This document shows positions 56,329 to 64,000 of a stretch of 64,000 nt of DNA, one piece after another; the first letter of the stretch is position 1, and each line of letters starts with the position of its first letter. The position numbers and the translations under genes were made by a program. The stretch is taken from the NCBI RefSeq assembly GCF_932294415.1, contig NC_065535.1, positions 69,185,362-69,249,361 on the forward strand, read 5' to 3'. This DNA is from Quercus robur (lineage: Eukaryota > Streptophyta > Magnoliopsida > Fagales > Fagaceae). Under the pieces are notes generated by a model. The model was not told the origin of the DNA. It saw only the letters and a list, made by a program, of their open reading frames with translations, and did no database searches.

Positions 56329-58732
56329 TGATTGCCTTTGGCAATACATAACAGACAGGGGAAGTAGGGATTGTAGCGTAGGAGCTTTAGGGTTAATTTG
56401 TAGCTTCCATAGATTGTATGAAAGTTTTTTTATGTGATTCTCAAGTATTTGTATATTATTATATGTACTCTTCAAGGTCCACAAACATGGTTTTAATTTT
56501 ATGATAATATGACCATATTCACAATGTGTGATGACTTTTATATTGAATGATCATTTGCTTTCTTTCTTTTTTTCCTTCAACTGGAATGTTGATATGCATA
56601 TTTGAAGAAAAACTACAATCATTGAAATGATAACAGAAAGGAACCTACCTCGTTATATGCATTATCGATTAGTTATGCAATGGCTACACCAAAAAAATAA
56701 AAAGAGATCATAAAAGTAGATTAAACACATACTAGCCTCTGAGCACGCACGTGCACAGAGGTTGTTCTAATTTTATGGATTAGGATTAATTTAAAGCATT
56801 GATCATAATTTGGGATTACTACATTTTCCAAACAAAAAAAAAGTACGGCATTGTGAATTACCGCACATAATACTCATCACACCCATACGTTTTTTTTATT
56901 TGTTTCATTCTTTTTTATTTATTTTTTTTTTATGATTGGAAAATATAATAATCCAATATTACAATAAATGCTGTAAATTAACCCTTACCCAAAAAATTGA
57001 AGAGACTCTGAGCACGCGCATGCTAAAAGCCTAGTTTATAGTTGTATTTGATTAAATTTCCTATGCCGTACTCATACACGTTTATACTTTTTCGATGAAC
57101 GTTATATAGATTTTTTTTCATAATTAATACCTACGTTTCCTGTTTCCGATCACTGATTTGTTTTGTGTTTCCACTTCTCCATCCATATCCTTATATTTAG
57201 GGAAAATTTTAAGATTACAGTGGGGAATTCATGTGACCCTATCCTTATTTAAAAGTTTATGAAAATAAGGAAAACTACACGTTTTAAAAAATCCCACTTA
57301 CTACACATCCATAACAAAAGTGAAAAAGAGTTGAAATTCAAAATATACTTATTTCACCGGTGAAGGAATCAATAATGGTTAGCCACTTACTACACCCCCA
57401 TAACAAAACTTAAAAAGAGATTAGATTTCAAAGATATCAATTACCCTTAAAACTGAGAAAATGCACGTAACATTGTTAATGGAGCAGTAAAGTAATAGTC
57501 TATAAAAGAGGAAATGTAAATTGAATTTCACATAGAATTATACAAATGATAAATATAATTTATGTTACAAAAGAAATATGTTTACAACAATTTCTTAGAT
57601 AACAACCGCTTTAGGTGAGGGTTAAATTGGGTAAAATAATATTGATTCTCAAATATATAATATAATAATACCCTCTAAAATAAAGTGGCATAAATTACAT
57701 TTAAAAAAAAAAATACCGTAAATTACATGGAAAACTTGTTTACATAATACCCTCTAAATAAGAGTAGTGTAAATTACTTTAGGGAAAAAGTAGCGTAAAT
57801 TACCACTTCAAGCAGCCTAATTCCCTTAAAACCAAACACCAAATTGGCCAATGATGAACACAATGCCTCCATCAAATAGGTTGCCAGGGTCCACTTCACT
57901 TCTACAACACATCTCTACTTGAGTTCGGATACCTCTTTTTCTTTTTTTCTTTTTTAAATCAAACGCCTTTTTGACCTTCTAGCTCGTGCTTCGTCCATAA
58001 CTATCTCAAATAATATACTTGTTCCATAATTATCGAACCAGTAACACAACATTACCGCTAACCACTCACCATATTTGTTAGTTACTTGAAAATTAAATAA
58101 CTGGGAAAATACAAAGTTCTGGTAGTTTGTCAATACCATAAAAAACGAATATGTTAAAAGCTCTAACGAAAATCATATTAACAAGAAGTCATATAATTTA
58201 CGAATAATAATAACAATAGTATCAGTAAAAAAGTAGCTAACCTTTTTCAAGAGAATAAGAAATTTGTTATACATTATTAGGGTTAAATACTAACCACATT
58301 GCAATCACAACATAAACAGGGGAAAAAATTGACCTTTGTTAACAAAATAAGCAGGTACTATGGAAAATCACAACTAACTACTTGTCACATAAGGCATAGG
58401 AATAATTGACCAATAACAAAGAGGTAGCCTTTGGTAAGGAAATAAGTAGTTAAAAAGCCTCAGTTAATTGGCAACAGAGTTTTCCATAAAGTGTAAAAAC
58501 ATTGATCACGACCTTTGTTGAGACAATAAGCTGTGTAAAGACCCTTTATCATATAAGTTACCGGGCATGTACACACATAAAACTGTAAATATACTATTAC
58601 GCAATTAGGGGAAGAAGAAGATGTTGAACCAAATCTGTTTTGAAATTCATTTTCTAAACAAGTTTTTTGAAATACATCATGGAAATATTAATGCATTATC
58701 AGAACTCTCAATTTCAATTCAAACACTACTAC
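56329..58732. other. AT-rich intergenic spacer
   Basis: No gene recognised. The words TCTGAGCACGC(A/G)C(G/A)TGC appear at about 56738-56753 and again at about 57008-57023, in the same direction, perhaps edges of a small repeat. 'ccctctaaa(a)taa' with 'gtaaattac' recurs around 57670-57800. Confidence 0.45.
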
Positions 58733-59310
58733 AGTTTCCTCGCAACTTGTTATGAAACAGAAAATATACATGCAACATAAATCATAGGAAAGAAAATAAT
58801 TATATAATTACAGAATAAACATTCTTCACCAAGAGGAAGGAAAGCATAGGCAGATGAACGAAAGGAGTAATCAAACCTTAGAAATGGTTGGAATTCGTTC
58901 TGCATAGCATAAACCAGGAGCAGTTAAATTCTAAGTTTCCTTGCAACTTCCTATGAAATAGGAAATAAACATGCAACATCAATGCTAGGAAAACAAATAA
59001 ATTATACAATTAAACAATATAATTTTTTTACAACAGCGAACGAAAGCATAGGCAGATGAAAGGAAGAAGTAATCAAACCTTAGGAAGCATAAACCAGGAC
59101 CATTAAAATTATCAGTTTCCTTACAACTTGTTATGAAACGGAAAATAAACACACAACATCAATCATAGAAAAACAATCAAATTATATAATTAGACAACAA
59201 AATTTTTTGACAAAAAGGAACGAAAGATTAGGCATATTAAAGAAATGAGTAATCAAACCTTAGGAATGGTTGGAATTGGTTTTGCAGAGCATAAACCAGG
59301 ACCATTAAAG
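58733..59310. repeat. Three tandem copies of a ~180-195 bp repeat
   Basis: Units start near 58733, 58931 and 59111, each with 'agtttcct--caacttg-tatgaaa--g-aaata-aca--caacat-aat' and later 'gaaagcataggcagatga' and 'gtaatcaaaccttag-aa'. Similarity is roughly 80-90% by eye. On the minus strand it lies in no recognisable gene. It ends about 550 bp before the coiled-coil gene at 59862. Confidence 0.8.
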
Positions 59311-59861
59311 TTGTAAAGAAAAGTAAAATCGGAATAGATGGAGAACCTCTTCCTATATAAGATACATAAATAGCATTCATTGAAAAATAGGGGAGCTGTA
59401 TGTTAAGGTGACGTAATCAGTGTGGTAACTGCGACCATGCACCGCTAGTTGAGTAGGAGAGGAACAATCTTGGGTTTTGATTATTGTAGAAGGAGAGGTG
59501 AACCTGAAAATACACGGGTGTGGGGGAAAAAAATTAAATAAAAAAGGAGCACAGCTAACTTTCACCTAACTTCTATCAGTAATAGTAGCGTAATTACAAT
59601 TGATCCCAGTTAAATTTAGACAGATGGAGGAAAATTAGACACCAATTTCATATTTAAATTGGTGTCGTCCCCACAAGAATCTAGACACATGACATTGGTA
59701 GCAGTTATGACCCTCTTCATACAGTGTTTTTCTAGCCTGTATTGACATGACAAGCTCTACTAAATTTTGATTGTAATGCTTGAACCATGAAATGAGGTTA
59801 TAAATGCACCACAATAATGACTTTCTTTCTACTCCCACTAAATTCGTAGATTGAGTAAGCT

Positions 59862-60476
59862 ATGAGTCGCAGCGTCTCAATGTCAAAGCGTAAAATGCGA
59901 AACAAGTTTGGATCTACTTCAACATATGGATCATCAGAAGCTCCAGCAGATCAACAACTACAGACATACACAGACCACTATGGAGGGAAATGGGTCGGAA
60001 AGAAGAGAGATTTCATTAATATGCCAATATACACGTACGAGAGTCTTGGAAGCGTTGGACACATCATGGTCGGCAAACCCACAAAACTAAGTACAGATAC
60101 AACCGCAATAGAGTTCACCGTAGCAGAACCACCATGGTCAACCCTATACGAGAAGAGGTGTGAGTTGGAGGTGTATTGTCGATGGCACGGGTTACGAGTT
60201 CCTAAGGCACACTCAGCCGAGTTACCTAGAGATGAACCTGCCAACATACTTGCGCATCTTGAACAAGAGAACAATCAAATGCAAAGGCGACTAGACCGTT
60301 TTCACGCAATCCAAAAAGCTAGGAAGCATCTAAAGGGGAAGGCGCAAGAGCGAGCCATGAAGTCTATTAATGAAATTACTGCGTTAGATGATGAAAGAGA
60401 TATTTTAGACTTCTCAGATTCAAGCAATGATGACTTCCAGAAATTTCTACCTACGAACATTAGACGTTGTTGTTAA
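59862..60476 (+). CDS. Small coiled-coil protein A (204 aa), member of a local three-gene family
   Basis: Unknown protein. The start MSRSVSMSKRKMRNK is basic and Ser-rich. Residues about 38-95 are a globular-looking region (YGGKWVGKKRDFINMPIY). Residues about 98-160 carry the shared core: ELEVYCRWHGLRVPKAHSAE, PRDEPANILAHLEQENNQMQ and RRLDRF. The C-terminus is acidic (DDERDILDFSDSSNDD). The core aligns with 62581-62961 and 63322-63771: a charged Trp/Glu helix, a VP or AP turn, (P)RD, then a helix with E-N-N-x-M-x2-R-x2-R-(F/Y). The ENN helix should form a coiled coil. The single-exon frame is intact. I know no named domain for it. Confidence 0.6.
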   Translation: MSRSVSMSKRKMRNKFGSTSTYGSSEAPADQQLQTYTDHYGGKWVGKKRDFINMPIYTYESLGSVGHIMVGKPTKLSTDTTAIEFTVAEPPWSTLYEKRCELEVYCRWHGLRVPKAHSAELPRDEPANILAHLEQENNQMQRRLDRFHAIQKARKHLKGKAQERAMKSINEITALDDERDILDFSDSSNDDFQKFLPTNIRRCC

Positions 60477-61704
60477 TGTCTACACATTCTGTGCAATACA
60501 AAATGTTGTTCTTAACGTCTGACAAATGATGATTATGTACGTTCAACTTTTGCATTACTAAAGAGAAACTATTCATTAGTTTTCGCCAAGTTTAAATGAA
60601 ATCAGTTTATCATTTTTTACCTGCTATTCTTTGTTGCTACATATGAAAATTTAAACTGAAAATTTCATACATTCTACAATACAGACTCTTCCAAACCACA
60701 CACACCAACCACTCTTTCACAGAAAAACCATATGGTTCCTAAAGCAAGGACTTGCCGAAGTAGAGTAGGGCCCAACTGAAACCATCACCGGCGAGGTGTA
60801 ATTGGTACAACATGCATTCCGTGAAATTGGTACAATATTACATTGTTATGTCAGTATGTTGCAATGTTTTCAATGGATTAGCTAAGTGTATATGAAATCG
60901 TAATTCATTCTTTCCCTGTTGTTCTTTGTTGCTACATATGATTCTTGTGCTTTGGTTGGAAAATGTCCTCTGCTTAGATATGTTGATGTTTCCAATATTC
61001 TCTCTGTGTAAATTGAAATGTTACCCACATAACACTCATCACCCAACTTAGATTTATTGCACATTACTTGTAGGAAAATTTAATAGATCCAATACATACA
61101 GACTCATCCAAACCACACATACTAACCACACATATGATTCAATAATACAAATAATTCATATATATGACACCATCAGTTGCTGTATCATATACCCGAATTC
61201 GTGTATCTTAGTTCTACAACTGTCCTACTTTATATAAATACATTACGTACAGACTCATCCAAACCAGGCCAACCATTCATTCTGTCTTCCTCTTTATGTA
61301 GAAGAAAGTTTTTTGTTACTTTCGTAACAAACTTTTGTCTGGCTTCATGTTTTATGGGCAAATCAGCTAAGGGATATGTTTCTATCATCTTCATATAAGT
61401 CTATTATTTATAGCTGATGATCTTCCAATTTACAGTTGTTATTAGGTGGATATTGAATCTCAGTGGTAGTCTTATCAAATATAAGAACATGGAAGCTTGA
61501 TTTTCCTTCACATCTGAAAACTAGAAAATAAACATAACAGATAGAATGGTATTCAACGAAATCCTGCCAACCATTACAAAACCAAATGTTGTTATCAACT
61601 TTCTTCAATCCCACTTGCCAAATACCACCATAGGGAACAATGAGTGTAGCTACCATGGATAGCTCAGCACTGTTGAACCCTGACCACAAGTACCCATCCA
61701 CACT
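60477..61704. other. Spacer between coiled-coil genes
   Basis: Short phrases recur in the same direction: 'tacagactc-tccaaaccacacatac-aacca' at about 60681, 61100 and 61250, and 'ttctttgttgctacatatga' at about 60628 and 60921. This suggests an old local duplication of about 300-420 bp. No gene is recognised on either strand. Confidence 0.45.
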
Positions 61705-62436
61705 CACGTGAAAATACAGAGCATCCCTTCAAAGTTTATGCATTAATTTTGGGGGTGAGCTATCCACCATTTCTACTTATACACTTTGCAGTGCTGCATG
61801 TGCTGCTCAACAGTGCGTCACATTGTTGAACCCTATCCAGTCATATCACTTACACACACATGCGCACACAGATATGCATCCTTTCGCAATGCACCGTTTT
61901 CAAGGATGCAGAGCATTCCTGAAAAGTTTATGATACATTTAACAAAGCTCGGCACTGTCTCATCAAGTCATGTCAGACGAGGCACAGGAATGCTGAATAG
62001 TCTTCACGTGAACCCTATCCACTATCCAGTCAAATCACCTACACGCTCGTCAATACACAAATATGCAGATTTTTGCAATGCACCGTTTTCAATGATGCAG
62101 AGCATCCTTGAAAAGTTTATGAAACATTTAATGCAACTCAGCACTGTCTCGTCAAGTCATGTCAGATGAAGCATAGGAATGCTGAATAGTCTTCACGTGA
62201 ATAAACACACAACCTCCTTTGCAGTACACATCACCTGCCTTCTACTGTAGCATAAGCTATAGCCATATCAAACAGTTGCCTCAGCGAACCACGTGCACCA
62301 ACAGGTGCCACTGTATAGCCAAGTCATGTTCGCAGTTAGTATGTGCTCCTCAACACCTCACTAAACAATACAATGTCGAGACATATCATCTTTATTCACG
62401 TGAATACTTACCCTTACATATAATCACATCCACGTG
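61705..62436 (+). promoter_or_regulatory. Cluster of six CACGTG G-boxes within a tandemly duplicated region
   Basis: Perfect CACGTG at 61705-61710, 62005-62010, 62194-62199, 62290-62295, 62397-62402 and 62431-62436; most are CACGTGAA. The stretch about 61825-62200 is a roughly 185-bp unit present twice ('aaccctatcca...gcaatgcaccgttttcaa-gatgcagagcat...tcacgtgaa'), with a third partial copy near 61700-61735. G-boxes are binding sites of plant bHLH and bZIP factors. The cluster lies directly upstream of the gene at 62581. Confidence 0.55.
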
Positions 62437-62444
62437 AATATTTA

Positions 62445-62548
62445 CCCTTGCAAAACTCTTGTATAAAGTCCTAGTCCCATTTACATCTACCCTTGCAAAA
62501 CTCCTATATAAAGTCCCACTCCCATTTACATCTACCCTTGCAAAACAT
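62445..62548 (+). promoter_or_regulatory. Core promoter in a ~49-bp tandem repeat with TATA boxes
   Basis: The unit 'acccttgcaaaactc-t-tataaagtcc-a-tcccatttacatct' occurs twice, plus a third partial copy. It gives TATAAAG at 62462-62468 and TATATAAAG at 62505-62513. The second lies 76 bp before the ATG at 62581, a suitable distance for its TATA box. Confidence 0.6.
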
Positions 62549-62580
62549 CTACAGATACCGATCATAAGTCACATTTTCCA

Positions 62581-62961
62581 ATGTCAATGCGCAATTGGAT
62601 GCTACCTCGTTTTCCAGATAACTATAGGAGGGAGAGAGATTCCGACGAGAGGGAATACTATGCCGGACTGCGGCGGGAGTGGGACTTTCGTGTGAACGAG
62701 TCCAACGCTCTGCACGATGATCTCGTGCGAATCGGAGCGCCTCTTGTTGATCGTGTCTCACTCACACTATCACGACAAAATATGCATCAATATGAGCGTG
62801 CAGTGACAAAAATAAAAAAAGAGAATAATCTGATGATACTGCGTAGGTCCAGGTATCACATGCTACAGCTAGCGGAAGAGCTGGCCGCCGCCACGAACCC
62901 GCAACTCACTCCGACGGAACGTAACAATGTCCTCAACTACGAGGACTACCTGTCAGCGTGA
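62581..62961 (+). CDS. Small coiled-coil protein B (126 aa)
   Basis: The protein starts MSMRNWMLPRFPDNYRRERD. It has a REWDFRVNESNALHDDL helix, then PLVDRVSLTLSRQN, then the signature helix VTKIKKENNLMILRRSRY. It ends with a short helix and ERNNVLNYEDYLSA. It aligns with proteins A and C over about 65 residues (REWD...E...D.L.....P......R...I..ENN.M..R..RY) and lacks their acidic tail. GC content (about 50%) is higher than in the surroundings, which with the upstream TATA box argues for a real gene. There is no intron. Function unknown: a dimerising coiled-coil protein is inferred. Confidence 0.62.
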   Translation: MSMRNWMLPRFPDNYRRERDSDEREYYAGLRREWDFRVNESNALHDDLVRIGAPLVDRVSLTLSRQNMHQYERAVTKIKKENNLMILRRSRYHMLQLAEELAAATNPQLTPTERNNVLNYEDYLSA

Positions 62962-63321
62962 ATGCCTATGTGGTATGTGTGTTATGTCTAGGTTAAGTCA
63001 ATAATGTTAGTAGCATTAGTGTTCAATATGCAATGCATGCATATTGGTGACATCGTGTAAGTTACTTTAAGTTTTCTGTGTTATGTTGTAGGTGCTTATT
63101 GTTATGTTCTAGGTGCTTATTGAAAAACATCAATCATGTGTGGGAATATTTGACTTTTATGCGTTCTGTGGGAATAAACTAGATTACGAATAATGTGCAT
63201 GGTCCTCACAATCAATAATAAGGTTTACATAGTACAAATGCAACAATAGTGACCCACATACATTCAAAACATAGTTAACAAAAATAGTTAAATAACAAAG
63301 TCTAATTACACCACGACCCGA
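62962..63321. other. Spacer between convergent coiled-coil genes B and C
   Basis: Non-coding, with a direct repeat of 'gttatgttgtaggtgcttattg' (about 63083-63122). It should contain both 3' UTRs. Confidence 0.45.
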
Positions 63322-63771
63322 TTAGTCTTCATCTGACATCTCCACGTCTGACTGATAAATGGGATCAGCAAGAAGTGATTGCATGAATTGTGTGTGCTCG
63401 TACCACCCTCCCTCCACTGACTCTCGAATCTCGACTTGGGTCCGATATCGATTAAGACGTATCTTCATTCGATTATTTTCTTCTCTTATGCGGTTCAATA
63501 CTTTACGAAGTTCGTCAATCGTGTCTCTAGGCATCTGCGATGCGAGTCGCCGAGGCACTGGCAACTTAAAACCAGTCAACTCATCATAAAACATTTGTTG
63601 TTCACAAAATAACCAATCCCACTCCTGTCTCATGGTATTGTGAACATAAGCACTATTTCGCAGATTTGGATTGATTGGATAGCTAAACTCATCTTCCAAT
63701 ACCCAGCAATGACCCATAGCAGTGAACACATCGTGAGGCCTATAGAGTTGTGGGTTGCCAGAACCAGACAT
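63322..63771 (-). CDS. Small coiled-coil protein C (149 aa)
   Basis: I start at the ATG at 63771 (MSGSGNPQLYRPHDVF), which lies just after an acceptor-like TTCAG; two upstream in-frame ATGs have no family features. The protein shows RQEWDWLFCEQQMFYDELTGF, a KLPVPRRLA turn, PRDTIDELRKVL, and the signature helix NRIREENNRMKIRLNRYR. It ends acidic (SDVEMSDED). It is most like B in the REWD helix, and like A in the VP turn, the PRD step and the acidic end, linking all three into one family. It points toward B. The frame is intact; function unknown. Confidence 0.62.
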   Translation of the reverse strand: MSGSGNPQLYRPHDVFTAMGHCWVLEDEFSYPINPNLRNSAYVHNTMRQEWDWLFCEQQMFYDELTGFKLPVPRRLASQMPRDTIDELRKVLNRIREENNRMKIRLNRYRTQVEIRESVEGGWYEHTQFMQSLLADPIYQSDVEMSDED

Positions 63772-63859
63772 TGACACTGAATACAATAACATCAACTGAT
63801 CAAGTTAACAGTGTGCATCAATTGTTGGTAAATAATGTAATGCTGCATAAGATGGTACA

Positions 63860-64000
63860 TGACAGTGGCGGAGGTATGATTTCAATTCAGGGGGGGCAAG
63901 CTTAGAAGTCAATATTAACAAAAAAAAAAATTATATATATATTCAAAAAAATTATAAAAAAAACTATAAGTGTCATACAAAAACTATGTAAACTATATTT
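63860..64000. repeat. Edge of a dispersed repeat
   Basis: The phrase 'gtggcggaggtatgatttcaattcagggggggcaag', followed by A- and TA-rich sequence, is the kind of end seen in a widespread plant transposon family. It runs off the window, so neither type nor length can be given. Confidence 0.35.

Overview
The window is nuclear DNA of a flowering plant, most likely a woody eudicot. Repeat families resembling those of Fagaceae such as oak or chestnut make that group my best guess, but this is inference. The evidence for a plant is spliced genes with GT-AG introns, a phloem-specific sieve element occlusion gene, WRKY domains, a plant mobile domain gene, Ty1/copia, Ty3/gypsy, LINE, SINE, hAT and MULE remnants, and a piece of plastid atpI.

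Layout. (1) 1-4312: 3' part of a Ty3/gypsy Tat-type element with a decayed antisense ORF and a 3' LTR. The antisense ORF is split by a solo LTR (1527-3321, target duplication ATCTT), which itself holds a hAT-like element (2455-3219, target duplication TGTGCTAC). (2) 4313-6980: AT-rich spacer with a small MITE. (3) 6981-10868, minus strand: an apparently intact seven-exon sieve element occlusion gene of 896 codons with an unusual Pro/Gln repeat region. (4) 10.9-19.1 kb: spacer with one array of a 23-nt palindromic motif, a LINE fragment and a WRKY pseudogene whose two domains are in swapped order. (5) 19107-28723, minus strand: a complete but gag-deleted SIRE-type copia element with paired 1109-bp LTRs, pol and an extra ORF. 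(6) 29619-40401, plus strand: a seven-exon plant mobile domain (MAIN-like) gene of 689 codons whose frame stays open across every junction, with a SINE and a fold-back element in its introns. (7) About 41.25-41.85 kb: plastid atpI-atpH DNA. (8) 42.2-56.3 kb: a cluster that looks like a multi-gene MULE neighbourhood, with a BED-finger pseudogene, a small RNase H1 N-terminal-domain gene, a MULE transposase broken by one stop codon, and a plant-transposon-protein gene. (9) 58.7-64.0 kb: tandem repeats and three small related coiled-coil genes.

The most striking unexplained signal is a strict 23-nt motif, ACTCG-N13-CGAGT. I count 31 copies (two of them with one arm degenerate) in four arrays, at 13.7, 42.2-42.9, 48.75-49.07 and 53.46-54.09 kb. 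Copies are often exactly 33 bp apart start to start, and the arrays lie in front of, or between, the transposon-like genes. They may be sites for an element-encoded DNA-binding protein, in the way VANC proteins recognise motif arrays in Arabidopsis VANDAL elements, or part of a shared promoter. A second new-looking item is the trio of small proteins sharing an E-N-N-x-M-x2-R core.
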